Shown here in pieces: positions 50,058 through 64,000 of a stretch of DNA of 64,000 nt (position 1 is the first letter of the stretch; each line of letters begins with the position of its first letter). The stretch lies in the NCBI GenBank assembly GCA_947172415.1, contig OX359191.1, positions 8,479,130-8,543,129 on the forward strand. Reading direction: 5' to 3'. This DNA comes from Chondrosia reniformis (Eukaryota > Porifera > Demospongiae > Chondrillida > Chondrillidae). The notes under the pieces are model-generated. The model did not search any database and was not told the origin of the DNA. It saw only the letters and a program-made list of their open reading frames with translations. The translations under genes were made by a program, and so were the position numbers.

Positions 50058-53000
50058 ATGGATACGAATGTTCGAGATAATGATTTAGAGCACTGTATTC
50101 CCTCGAAGTCTAATGGTACGTGAACTGACCGACTTCCTCCCTCTGTACAATCTATGTCTGCTAGAAGTGCTCCGAGGGGTGCTCCTTCCTATCCGCATAC
50201 TAACTGGAAGGACATTTTGAGTAATTTTAGCTTATTTTTGTAGCGCAAGTTAGTAGCTATAGATTAATCAGAGGAGTTTTTTCTGTGATGTTAATATTAG
50301 AGGGAGCTACTTAAGACTGTAGTCTCAATTATAATAGAGTGAGTTAAGCGCGGATGTGTTATTTTGTAGCATTTTCGATTTCTGTTTCATTACGGAGTAG
50401 CCGATTCATTTGTTGGGAAACACGACTTAAATGTACCTGCTCCACGTGTGCTGTACCAACCCATTAGATCAAGCGAATTAGTAACTTTAAGTGATTATTA
50501 ATTAGTAATCACGGGGACTATTAACTTAATGGCCTTCGTTTGTTACTCTTGTAATTTGCTATTTGTTTGAAACGGTTTGTGCATTCACGTGGATCACAAG
50601 ATTGAAGATCCCTTTTTCTTGCATGAAGTGAGATTCACAAATTATGGTTTCACTTGATGATCTAGTTACACCACAGCATGATAGAACATACATGCTTGAT
50701 GTATTATCTATAGTTTAGCGGCACTTGAGTGTCCCTTGTCTGTTGCAGCTTTTCAGTTAATCCATTGCCTCCTGCTATATACACAATGACTTGTGTCTTT
50801 TATATTAGTTTGTATGCTTGCAAATAGTATTACATTAGTGCAGTGGAGGTGAATGTCCTGTATTTTTGCTAGTTTGGGAAGATACTGATAATGTGTGTTG
50901 AATGAAGGAATGGGTTAACTAGATTCATTTGAATGTATATGTAACACTGACACAAATTTATAAACAGGATGTGGCTCAGACAGTTTGAGAGGTGTTATGC
51001 TACCAAAGCTACGCATATAGCTTATTACATATGCTATGCAATGGACCTTAATTCCTAATCTGTTCCCCTTTGGGACCTAGTTTATCTGGCTATTGGTTAT
51101 CAGTTCCAGTAGGCATTATCAGTTTACAAGTATAAAAAACAGCATAGTGTGAATTATTAAAGTGATTACCTTCAGCAAGTGACTTTCCTAGTGTGGCAAC
51201 CATTCGTATAGGCTCCACTATGGCTTGAAAATTTAGCTTTTGTTGTTTTTAGAGTACTACATAACTTGTGTGTGTGTGTTCTAAATGGAACTATAGTAAG
51301 GTTGACAGACACTGTATTGTCCTATGGGAAGTGAACATCACCATGGCAACATGCGACCTGCTATTGTTTGAACAATCACTCCTATGTTGTTACAGGAGAA
51401 CAACTTTCTCTTCAAACTGTGTACATTCCTGCTACCCTGCAACAGTTGAACCCAAAGTTCTCTGCATTTGTCCAAGAGGTTTGCAGCACAAAAGACATAC
51501 ATCTCCCCGACGGCCTCCCGACCAAAAAAGAGAAGGGAATGACACCTGAGGTACATGTGCATGAGGAGCACCTGTTACATGCATATCACCTTCGTTGTGT
51601 AGTAAGAACATCATGTATGACTTGGTGCATTGCACATGCATGCCAAGTGAAGTGTGTGTGTCTGATGAAGTGTGCTCTTGTCTGTAGGAAGTGTTTGGGA
51701 TTCTCATTAATTTCAAGAAACATGACCATTGGTTAACAACATCTCCACCCTACCAGCCTCCTCCTGGCTCTGTGTTCTTGTTCAACAGAAAATCTGTGAG
51801 ACATTACAAGCATTTCAGTATCCACCCATCCGTCCATCCATCCACCCACCCATCCATCCACCCACCCATCCATCCACCCACCCATCCATCCACCCACCCA
51901 TCCATCCACCCACCCATCCATCCACCCACCCATCCATCCACCCACCCATCCATCCACCCACCCACCCATCCACCCACCCATCCATCCATCCACCCACCCA
52001 TCCATCCATCCATCCATCCATCCATCCATCCATCCATCCACCCATCCACCCATCCACCCATCCATCCACCCATCCACCCATCCACCCATCCATCCACCCA
52101 TCCATCCATCCACCCATCCATCCATCCATCCATCCATCCATCCATAATTTTAGCTAACTACTTATCGAAAAGATGGTTATGAATGGTTAAAGAAGAAGAA
52201 AGCTTCAAATGCTACTAGACTTGATCGTCTTACTCTGAAGGTGTTTGGAAAGGACGTTAGTTCCATCCACTTTCACACATTACTTGTATTAACATACACA
52301 CATGCATGCACTTACATACATTCAGTGTTTATGTACAGGCTAGCTACATGAGTATATAGATACGTATGCTAGATATGTATGCTGATATGCCACAATGTAC
52401 AGCCATACATAAGCGGGATAGCACCTCACATATAATGTACATACGTATGTGTGTATATACGTAGGTAGGTAAACATTGATATACGTACATATAAGTTGCT
52501 AACTGTGCATTGTATATGTTTGTAGCTAATACATGCCACTTATTCAAAACATGAGATTGAGGCGAGATTCAAGCGCAGAGTATATTGGATCAATGAGGTA
52601 CATACAAAGTGAATGGGGTATGTATTGAGGGAATGGGGTATGTATTGAGGGAATGGGGTACGTACAAAGTGAATGGGGTATGTATTGAGGGAATGGGGTA
52701 TGTATTGAGGGAATGGGGTACGTACAAAGTGAATGGGGTATGTATTGAGGGAATGGGGTATGTCCTAAGTGAACAGGGTACACATTGTGTACTGATACTA
52801 ATGTTTACTTATTGATACGTATATGTTTGTATACAGTTTTCTTTTTCTATTCTTCATTTTACAGAATCGTAGTATTGTTCTAGTTCATTATCTGTTGGAG
52901 ACACGCTACGAGATATTACCAACTCTCTCTGGTGAGTGATGCCAATTTGAAAATGTGGAACTTTCACTATATACGTATGTATATGGAGCCCTTGTACCCG

Positions 53001-55443
53001 GTGATATAGCAAACAGCAGTAGAATATTAGGAAAATATGAAAAGCAGTTTCAAATTCCCTACTATGTATATCTACAAGGATACGCTGTTAGTCTGTACCA
53101 GTGGTATAATGGCTGTGTTATGTTCATTATCTGTTACTATTTTAAACTGCCTTTGCAGATTCTGTGTGGAAGGAAATGTTGGAGAATTCGTCAAAATCAT
53201 CTGAAACAACATCAGCAGTAAGTTTTGTAATTGATTTAGCAGTTCAAATTTCTGAGGGAACAGTTAGAATTCTTAAACATTTCCTCTTCACAGCAGCCAC
53301 TAAGTGGTGAAGTGTCTGTTCCTTCTCTTGTTGACCTGCTGAAGTTTGATCAGTTGCCAGGAGATTCACTAGTGTCAGCTCTGCAGGCTAATCAAGTCTC
53401 CAACATTTCTCTCACTTCCCCTACTGAGAGGAAGCGTAAGGTGGTCCCTATAGCCCCTGCCCCTCCAGCACCAAGTTGGAATTTCTCCATTATAATTCTA
53501 AAGGGTGGAAATGCTTTAATTATTGCCATTCCTCCACAAGATGGTGGACCAATTATTCCCCTGGGTTGTCTTAGCCTCCCTGGGACAGGCACATCGAAGC
53601 CCCTTGATGCTGGGGACATGTGTCAGACACTATTTGGGAAAGGTAGTAGTGCTACGACAAGGTCGTATAGTGACAGTACTAGACAGCAGCTGACTCAAAT
53701 GCTACTATCTAGGATAGATTTAGTTCAACAAGGATCCACGCCTCAATCCGCTAGTAAAGGAAAACGAAAGTCTACAAATGCAAAACTTACAAAAAGCTGT
53801 TCCAACTCACAAGGTTCCTCCTCTGTGGAAGAGGGAGGCTTATCCGACTTGCCCAACCTGATACATTTCTTGAGCAACAGCAAATCAGTCTCTCCATCTC
53901 CATCTAGTTCACAATCCCAGTCTGCCACTGGTGATTATGATGCAAAGGCCTTCTCCTCCTTTGCTCAGCATCTCAGCAACACCTCAATGGATCCCTTAAA
54001 TCCGGTTTTAAAGCCCAAAAAGTTTCCCAGTCAGTGTTCTGGTAAAGTATTGAGAACAAGAAGTACTCCAACTTCACTAGCTGATGTTAGTAGTTCAAAG
54101 CTTCAGCCAGCATCACTTCCTATGCCCTCAGTGACATTACAGACACCCTCAGTGACATCATTTCAGACGCCCTCAGTGACATCATTACAGACACCCTCAG
54201 TGACATCATTACAGGCACCCTCAGTGACATTACAGACACCCTCAGTGACATCATTACAGACACCCTCAGTGACATCATTACAGGCACCCTCAGTGACATT
54301 ACAGACACCCTCAGTGACATCATTACAGACACCCTCAGTGACAACTCAAATTTCTGAAAATGATTATCTAAGTTGTGTTACTGATGAGCCTCATGGAAAC
54401 CACAGTTCTACAAGTAAGGTGTGCTCTACCAGCTGTAGCAACGAGAATGGATGTCAGTGTATTGGGACTGCACAGCCACTTCCTGTATCTAACACTTCCT
54501 CTTTTTCTTTTTTGCCCATGTCTACACTTCCTGTATCACCTTTTCTAGCTAGTAATCTAAAGAACCCCACTTCTCAAGCTTCAAGAAATTTACAGTTTGT
54601 AGGAGCATCCATCTCTAACTTGCAATCTCCTAAGAATGGTTCCATTTCTGAAATGCACAGTGCTTCATTGCCAACAATATCTAGTGAATTACCTCATGCT
54701 CAGGTATTTGCATCACCTACCCAGCCGCTGTCGTCCAGTACCCAGCCGCTGTCGTCCAGTACCCAGCCGCTGTCGTCCAGTACCCAGCCGCTGTCGTCCA
54801 GTACCCAGCCAGGACCATGCAGTTCTCATTCTGATTTTTCTCCATCTGCCTTATTTGCAGTACCTTTGGATGTATTTCCAAAGAGTGCTGAATACCTTGG
54901 CACTCCTAATAGTCATGCTTCAATGCCAAACCACACTTTTCCTACTTCCGACACCAACATGTACAGTCCTTCCAAAGACAGCTGTGCCTCACTGAAAAAC
55001 CTGAATACTTCAGAACTACTACCTGGCATTCCTCTGTTTAGCAGTCTAGACTCTCTGCTGGACACCATTGCAAATGACTCACAGTTTTTTCAGTTACCTG
55101 ATCTGAAGGAATCTAACGCTGTTAGGACTGGTGATGGCCCGGGACGTATGGATACTGAAGTTGCAAACACTGATAACCCATCTTCGACTTCTCCTCCTTT
55201 GCACTGGAGTACAGCTAGTTCCGGCTCCCAGCATCAGACCTACGAACATGAGATTGATGTTATCTTGGATTCTTTGGCCCAGATGGACCATACTGGCCTT
55301 CCCAACACGTGCAGTAACCCACAGACTGGCCACGAGCACCTCTTTGATTGGTCATCCAGTCAACCAATGGCAAGTGAAGAGTTGGATGTGCAGTTTTCAA
55401 ATGCTAGTTATTCAAATGATCAAGATGCTATACAACCGGTATG

Positions 55444-55498
<55 letters not shown>

Positions 55499-57480
55499 AT
55501 GTCTCATCATGTAGCTCTGTTGTGGTCCGTGTATTACTAACTGAACCATACAGATTCTGTTTCTGTAAATATTTGATGCAAATGTAATGTTTCAATCCTC
55601 TGGTATTCTCAGATTGTAGCTTTTCCACTGTCTAATGAAGAAGAGGTACCACGAGTCACCCCACCACCCCTGGGAAGGGAGTATTCCTCACAAGTTACCC
55701 CACCACCCCTGGGAAGGGAGTATCCATCACAAGTTACCCCACCATCCCTGGGAAGGGAGTATCCATCGCAAGTTACCCCACCACCCCTGGGAAGGGAGTA
55801 TCCATCATTGGAGATGCTATGTTCTACTTCTCTCACTACTTTACAAGATAATGTGGAGAGAACGGAAAGAATTCCACCACGTCTTGATCTCTCAATGTCA
55901 CCTTTAGCCGCTCCATATTGTCTTGACCAGCAAAGGTCATCGCTCACAACTACAATGATTCCTTCTACCAGTGTAGAGACGAGCGATAGTCTGGAAGGAA
56001 GGAATAGTGTTTTAACCCATGGCTCTCAAGGCATTCTTAGCCCTGTACCAGGCCCTTCCTCTTCCCACCTCACACCAAGGTAGAGTTGTGTACAACACTT
56101 GTGGTTCTGAACTATCATCCTAGTGTGATGTATTTGCATGCCCATGTATATAGGTGGCTGCTTTGGTCTAATCAGGTAATCTCAATATTTTCTCATTGCA
56201 GTTACCAGATATTTAGGAGTTACACCCCCATTTCACCTTCAGAATCCACCATCTCATCTCACTCCGCCTCCACACTCTCCCTCCAAGATACCCAGGGAAT
56301 TTTAGACTCTGCTGACCCTCCAATAGTGCAGGAACTCTGTGAACTGCTCGGAGAGTCAAGAAGCATTCAGGACAGGGATTTTGCTGATATGAACTTGTCA
56401 GGTCAGTCTCTTAAAGATGCAATCTGTCCCATCTTAGTGTAACTTTTGAGCAGAACCTCTGAACACAACCCCCAAATGAGCCATTTTTTACACTATAAAT
56501 AAGATAGTGTACGTACATTAAGAGTACAGATTGGGGAAGATGATATGTTAATTTGTGAATGTCTGTACCTTATTCAGATAAGGAGCAGCAGGAGTTACTT
56601 AGAGCTGCAAGAACCATACAGAATGCATTCAGGAAACTGGTAAGTGTAGAGTATCGATATGGAGGCTTATTAATTTCCTGTTTAGGACATTGACCTTTTT
56701 GGATATATGTATATAACCGGTAGTCGTTTTGGATAGAGAGTCTTTCTTGTAGTTGAATTGTTGCTTTTATTGATTGTTATTTGTTGTTCACGAGTGTCTA
56801 GCGCAGTGTGGTATCCTACAGTAAGAGATTACAGGTGTCAATGCTGCTAGTTACGTATTACCTCTCTTGTCCCTTCAATCTCACAGAGACAGAAGAGATG
56901 GGCACAGAAGCAGAAAGAAGCTGCACTTATCATTGAGAAATCTTACAGTAAATATAAAGAAGTAAGTCTAGTTTGTGTATATTAGATGGGTTTTGTTTGA
57001 CTTTTTGAGCATTTATGGGCATAAAATGTGTCCTTTTTATTGAACTTTTCTACCCCGAGGGTCTTCTTCAAGGACTAGTGTGACATGTCTTGTCACAGAT
57101 GTGTGTAGCTATGTATGTACGCACTAGGGGCACGTGGTGTTGTTATGTCGTTTTTTTGTGGATATTCTTTAGCAGAAGCAGAAGGACCATGCAGCCAGGG
57201 TGATCCAGCAGCACTATAGAGCGTACCGTCAGTCCCACATTGCCAGTCACTCGGGTGAACTGGTGGACGCTGTAGATGTAATGGAACGGCTGTGCAGGTA
57301 ACTACCTACCTATAAGTGTAACAATATGATACGTACATTTACTGTAATAATTATGAAACCTTTTTATTGTGTATTATTATGTAGATTGAAGGAGAATGAG
57401 GCAGCTAGAAAGATACAAAGATTTATACGACAGCGTAAAAATAGGGTTAGTAGTGGCATTGCTTTTCATTTTCTGCATCA
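50058..57480 (+). CDS. CAMTA: Calmodulin-binding transcription activator (CAMTA) without visible TIG or ankyrin domains
   Basis: CAMTAs bind CG-core DNA through CG-1 and calmodulin through IQ motifs. Exons: 50058-50115, 51396-51550, 51688-51795, 52154-52255, 52526-52597, 52865-52931, 53159-53217, 53294-55438, 55613-56079, 56202-56401, 56578-56639, 56887-56961, 57173-57297, 57385-57445, with a 3' end that is either read-through to TAG near 57480 or another exon from 57747. CG-1 is clear: [63 protein letters not shown] motifs occur at [23 protein letters not shown] and [13 protein letters not shown]. The 2.1-kb exon 8 is Ser/Pro/Thr-rich with coding repeats. The usual TIG/IPT fold and ankyrin repeats between CG-1 and IQ are not seen in any exon or intron. 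Confidence 0.88.
51813..52145 (+). repeat. (CCATCCACC)-type minisatellite filling a CAMTA intron
   Basis: Nearly the whole 358-bp intron between exons 51688-51795 and 52154-52255 is CATC/CACC tetramers, C-rich in transcript sense. The exon phases across it match the CG-1 domain (FNRKS then LTTYRKDG), so it is spliced out. Long open frames here are repeat artefacts. Confidence 0.93.
52588..52785 (+). repeat. 20-bp tandem repeat starting at a CAMTA splice donor
   Basis: Two variants, GGTACGTACAAAGTGAATGG and GGTATGTATTGAGGGAATGG, alternate in a 60-bp higher-order pattern. The real junction (AATGAG|GTACATACAAAG at 52597) matches the first variant, so each unit carries a donor-like sequence. Confidence 0.9.
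54125..54350 (+). repeat. Coding repeat in CAMTA exon 8
   Basis: Nine to ten copies of a 21/24-bp unit encode PSVTSLQT / PSVTLQ. The frame stays open. Confidence 0.9.
54715..54810 (+). repeat. 21-bp coding repeat in CAMTA exon 8
   Basis: Unit ACCCAGCCGCTGTCGTCCAG encodes TQPLSSS, four to five near-identical copies. It is more GC-rich than its surroundings. Confidence 0.9.
55442..55499 (+). repeat. (GTT)n microsatellite at a CAMTA splice donor
   Basis: About 18 GTT units begin immediately after the donor of exon 8 (CCG|GTATGT at 55439). Confidence 0.93.
55640..55810 (+). repeat. 39-bp coding repeat in CAMTA exon 9
   Basis: Four copies encode [13 protein letters not shown]-like units, with the frame maintained. 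Confidence 0.9.
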
Positions 57481-57896
57481 GTAGTCATTAACCCACACTT
57501 ACGTAGCTGTTCAATGATTAATTGAAAGTGTCCCATGAGCAATATCAATATCCACATCCACATTTGTGTTGTGTCGGACCAATGTTTTTTCCCCTAATCT
57601 TTCATATAGACCTTGGAATAGATTTCAGTAATGCTGTAATTCGGTACTATATGTTTCTGCTGCAACAGTTAATTATTGAAACACTTTTAGTCATTCAATT
57701 TGTGTACGTATGATGTAATATACGATTTTAATATTGTATTTAACAGAAATGTGAGTTTGTCCAGTGTCAGGTGTTTATCAGGTGCTTGTTGGCGGTGCTC
57801 TTAGATTCACTTTCTTGGATAACAATACATGTTTTAAATCACTATAGGCACCATAGATTGGTGCAAGAAGGAAACATTGATGTTTGCTAGAAATAA

Positions 57897-60088
<2,192 letters not shown>

Positions 60089-60398
60089 TTTGCACTGTCC
60101 ACAGCTAGTGGCGTGGAGGGGCGGTGGCTAGAAAAATGACGTCATAAACGGCCTACTGGAATATTTCACCGCGTGACAGGTTTCTAAAGTGCTACTTGGT
60201 CGTTTGTGTGCCTGAGATGGGCACAATGTTTTAGGCTGTCTTACCAACAGTCAAAATTAACGTCGAAAGATAGTTTCTAAAACGTCTCGAATAAAGATAA
60301 TGAATAATCACTGAAATTTATTCTTAATATTATAAGCTTTACACAACCAATGTGATGTGACCACAGAATGTGTACAATGAAATGTGTGGCAGTCACTT
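60089..60398. promoter_or_regulatory. Spermidine synthase upstream region / IFT74 3' side
   Basis: Both genes are on the minus strand with 310 bp between the SRM start and the IFT74 stop. It contains AAAATGACGTCATAAA near 60133, a perfect palindromic CRE (TGACGTCA), a plausible CREB/ATF site for the spermidine synthase promoter. Confidence 0.5.
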
Positions 60399-61533
60399 TC
60401 AGTTTACAACGCTTGTGGTTGACAGGCTTTGGCAGACTAGTTGATTGTAATCTTGAAGCATATCTTTGACAACTTGTGAAGTTTCCTTGTAACTTCCTTC
60501 AGCTGAACGGTTTGCAATATCTAGCAGCTGTTAAGGCCGTGCTAATCAGCAGCAATCAAATCCATATTAATAACATTCCATAAAACAGTTAAATAAAATG
60601 GATTGGTATATCTTTGCAATGCTAAATACATACATTCAACATCAAAGTATTAGGCTTGTAGATAGATGGACTAAGAGATCTGACTTGTCACCTGGCATAT
60701 ATAAAGGATACATTCCTTCACCACAAAATTGTTCTGTTCAAGATGCTGCCACTTTCTGATGAGGTTCCCCAGCTGAGTGTGTGTGTCACTGCCTGTCAGT
60801 TGAGCCTTAGTACTGTCGTACATACGTGATAGCTCATGGGTCCCTACAACATATACATAGTATAGAGACAATCGCTACTCCAGGAGGAGTGAATGAAGAT
60901 CTTCCTCACTTTGCTGTAAAGCTTCTTTTTTCTTCACCAGCATCTCCTTTTCCTCACTAAGAAGCTACAGTACAATATGTATAAGGCGTCATAGTACATA
61001 TGTAGTAATGGATCATCAGCCCATTGCTACATAATGTGTGGACATGAATTTTCTGCGTTTGTGCAATAAAGTATATAAATTGTGTAAATATGTATACTGA
61101 TTGTGCAATAATGGGGCTTCACTGCATATTATACACTTACTATTCTACGTTCTTCTTCCTCCTTTTCAAGCTTGTCAAGATCACTAAACACTCTTATTTC
61201 AGTTGTCATTCTTGATATCCTGGCTTTTAAATTCTTTAGCTCATTAGTAATCTTATCCTCCAACTGCTCAACATTGATAAGATCCCTCTGCAGTCTGGCA
61301 CTATCTTTAAAACCAAATAGAGACTGATTACAGCTAATACGTACATTTCTCAAATATACTGTTGGCTTGGATATAGTCTGGATCAATGAAATTATATGTT
61401 CATATGCATGCAGGTGCTGTACATAAGATGGAAATAATCACTGGGAGATATTACACCTGACCAACCAAGTGACCAAGGTCTTATTTTGGAATTATAGCTA
61501 CCATATTAGTAAGGGAATTCGGAATTCCCATGT

Positions 61534-61580
<47 letters not shown>

Positions 61581-64000
61581 TTGGTAGGTTGGTAGGTACC
61601 TTGTTCTAGAGACTTAACAGTTAGATCTGCCTTCTCCATTTCTAATTCCTTAAAATGGAGATCTGCCTGGAGCTCCATCAGCTGGGCTGGAGACGGCATG
61701 TGCTTAGACTGGACCAGTATCTGAGAGGAGACACTTGGTAATAATCACTCTACGTACATCATACAAACCAGTAGCGCATGATGCCTACGTATTTCAGGGT
61801 GTATATGTGCATATATTATATCAACATACGTACATACTTTACTGGTAGTTGCCATAAGCTGGACAATGCTCGCTTCCAAGTGCTGCTGTTTCTCCTGCAC
61901 TGACGATAGTGCAGGGCTGTATCCTTCCAGGAACTCTAAACAACAATGCAAATCTACTGTTGCTACGCACACTCGTGCATACTTGAGTTTGGAAGGTACG
62001 TACGTACATATAAAGACAATAACTTCATTACTACATACTTCTAAGGAAATGAAACATGTGGACGTACACTACTGACTGCTACATTAGTTATGTAGGTCTC
62101 TCTAAGCCACTCCCAGTACATGTGGCACTCACCATTAATGGCAGCTTCCTTCTTCTTGAGTTCTTTGTATTTAATGCTCCTCTCAGACTGATGTTCCTCG
62201 AGGTCGTTTTCCAGTTGTTGTATTTCGTCATTAACCCTCTCCAGCTTCTCATACATATCTTGAGTTCTGAAAGGAGAGGGCAAGAAAGTCATACACTGTG
62301 CAAAATGTACATACAATCTTCACATCTTCACCATCATCTTGATCAGACCTGAACTATATATGTACATATATACATATACGTACATATATTTATAAACTGT
62401 ATACAGTAACCAAAATGTTAACTAAAAGTACTTCAACATTTGTAATACATGATGAGTGCCCACTGGACCTACTGTCTTTCTAGACTGGCAATCTCCTGGT
62501 TGTCCTCCTTGACTTGTTTGAGGAGTCTGTCCTTCTCATCTTGAGGAGTTTCCTGATCTTTCTGTCTCCATTGGTCTCTTCTGGACAAAGCATCTGCCAA
62601 CTCCTTGTGCAGTTTCACTACAAACATGGACAGTACACCACTCAGCCTATAAATACTGTCATTACTCACTTCTGAGGGAGCAGATGTCAGTTGATACATG
62701 TACTACTAACCTGCTTCCTGTTTGATCTCTGATTGTGCAACTTCATCTTCCAACGCCTTGACTTTAGAGTTGAGCTTCTCTAGTTGCTTCTCTTTGCTCT
62801 CCAGCTCCTTCTTCAGTGAGGAATTCTCAGATTTCAAAAAAGTATATTTCTCTTTAGATTGGTCATCCTGTAAAAGACACAAGTTACACACGCACTTTAG
62901 AATAAAAGGTGGTGTAATGTGTGAATGAGGAAGACCCTATAATAAGGGCTTATACGGCAGTGGGTACACTCCAGAGGCAATCCGATATGAAGATGCAACA
63001 TTTCCTTCAAATGAGGTCACTCTAGAAGTATGTATACCATTTTATTGATAATGTTTTCAGCAATTTCTTCATGGTGTGCTATTTCTGCCACAATTCTCTT
63101 TATTTCTTCCTCTTTCCTGCACCACACAACAGGAACAAGGACGTTAAGTCCAAAACATTAGTCACACAGTAAGGATCAAGTTTAACAGTTATGACAACTT
63201 ACTGAGATTTTTCTGTGAAGAGGTTGTCACATTTCTGTGACTCTAAATCATTTCGTCTAGCTAACTGTAAGTAGATATCCATAAGTACAGGAAGTGCATA
63301 TTAAGTACAGAAAGTGCATATTAAGTACAGGAAGTGCTCCAAACTCACAGCAGAAGCCTCAGCTTGGATCTCTGTCACATCAACATCAGTGTTCACCTTA
63401 TCCATCATCTAACAGAACAATTAGCATCACGTGACTATATAGCTGTAGGTCCACAGGAAGTACAATATCACGTGATTATATAGCTGTAGGTTCACAGGAA
63501 GTACAATATCACGTGACTATATAGCTGTAGGTCCACAGGAAGTACAATATCACGTGACTATATAGCTGTAGGTCCACAGGAAGTACAATATCACGTGACT
63601 ATATAGCTGTAGGTTCACAGGAAGTACAATATTACGTGACTATATAGCTGTAGGTCCACAGGAAGTACAATATCACGTGACTATATAGCTATTTAGTCAT
63701 GTGATATTGTACTTCCTGTGGACCTACAGCAATATCATGTGACTACAATATTGATAGAGTGCAGATCTCAAACTGTTTGCCACTCACAATGTTGTAATCG
63801 CTTAGTTTCTTTCTCAGCTCATCAATTTCAGAAGCAAGACTCTGGGCTCTAGTATGGTACAAATGGGAATGAGGACATTGACTTCACTAGTATGGTACAA
63901 ATGGGAATGAGGACATTGATTTTACTAGTATGGTACAAATGGGAATGAGGACATTGATTTTACTAGCACAAGAAATCCATTTGCTTTATAATTTACTTCT
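60399..64000 (-). CDS. IFT74: Intraflagellar transport protein 74 (5' part outside window)
   Basis: Coiled-coil IFT-B core subunit that pairs with IFT81 and helps carry tubulin in cilia (family knowledge). Minus-strand exons seen: 63788-63848, 63349-63408, 63203-63260, 63038-63116, 62711-62867, 62473-62617, 62133-62266, 61838-61935, 61600-61720, 61141-61304, 60910-60964, 60692-60843, 60399-60527 (stop). Recognition rests on ordered motifs: [86 protein letters not shown], and the diagnostic [18 protein letters not shown] near the end. Almost all heptad, charged sequence. The N-terminal exons lie beyond 64000. Confidence 0.93.
61534..61598 (-). repeat. (CAGG)n microsatellite at an IFT74 splice donor
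   Basis: CAGG/GGTA tetramers run right up to the donor at 61599 (minus: CAAG|GTACCTACCAACC, then CTGC repeats). Confidence 0.9.
63284..63340 (-). repeat. 20-bp repeat x 3 near an IFT74 donor
   Basis: Plus-strand unit AAGTACAGGAAGTGCATATT. It ends about 10 nt from the donor of exon 63349-63408. Confidence 0.88.
63426..63742. repeat. 41-bp tandem repeat, about 6-7 copies, ending in an inverted copy
   Basis: Unit CACGTGACTATATAGCTGTA then GGTCCACAGGAAGTACAATAT. The last unit (63696-63742) is the reverse complement (ATATTGTACTTCCTGTGGAC), so it can form a hairpin with any direct copy. Most copies hold a CACGTG E-box. It fills the IFT74 intron 63409-63787, next to its acceptor. Confidence 0.92.
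63849..63968 (-). repeat. About 36-bp tandem repeat x 3 containing the acceptor of an IFT74 exon
   Basis: Plus-strand unit CTAGTATGGTACAAATGGGA ATGAGGACATTGA. The acceptor of exon 63788-63848 (minus: CCATACTAG|AGCC) is the first unit's CTAG, and the same CTAG recurs in each unit. Confidence 0.88.

Noticed and set aside
51729-52182. Open frames extending CAMTA through the CATCCACC array
   Set aside because: A good donor (TCT|GTGAGA) and acceptor (TTTTAG|CTAAC) remove it, and the CG-1 domain reads continuously across the splice.

Overview
The window is nuclear DNA of an animal. Genes are split by many short GT-AG introns, DNA outside exons is AT-rich, and genes are tightly packed on both strands. 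The gene set is animal-type: eIF4G, SLC66A1/PQLC2, MTHFR, Dispatched, GIGYF, BTBD10/KCTD20, NIPSNAP, Bystin, CNOT6, CAMTA, spermidine synthase and IFT74. Compactness, intron size, the CARD/NB-ARC gene and the diverged residues suggest an early-branching metazoan, most likely a demosponge; this is inference. Exon limits below were read by eye from splice signals, reading phase and remembered family motifs. No search was run.

Layout: (1) 13-3672 +, eIF4G-type gene with a LINE remnant in one intron and a cut-short MA3 domain. (2) 4217-7352 -, SLC66A1-like lysosomal PQ-loop transporter with two tandem alternative last exons. (3) 7641-12869 -, MTHFR. (4) 13102-20109 +, Dispatched-like RND protein, divergent from MTHFR. 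(5) 20773-29060 -, GIGYF. (6) 29455-34003 -, CARD-like / TM / NB-ARC / helical-repeat / TM gene with one reading-frame break at a run of eight A. (7) 34107-37721 +, BTBD10/KCTD20. (8) 38242-40965 -, unrecognised filamin-like, zinc-binding, EF-hand-like protein. (9) 41029-42781 +, NIPSNAP. (10) 42915-45680 -, Bystin. (11) 46079-49218 -, CNOT6/CCR4 deadenylase. (12) 50058-about 57480 +, CAMTA. (13) about 57897-60088 -, spermidine synthase. (14) 60399 to beyond 64000 -, IFT74 (5' end outside the window).

The genes do not form one pathway. Several (eIF4G, GIGYF, CNOT6) act in mRNA translation and decay, but neighbours look like an ordinary compact-genome mix. Divergent pairs share very short promoter regions (63, 103 and 232 bp between start codons).

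Two things stand out. First, the CARD/NB-ARC/TM gene has an unusual domain order for an animal STAND protein. Second, tandem repeats sit again and again immediately downstream of 5' splice sites (about ten introns), and in three introns the repeat unit includes the splice donor itself, with one further case at an acceptor. Mobile sequences include a LINE 3' remnant, five same-strand copies of one dispersed element, and three inverted-repeat elements.
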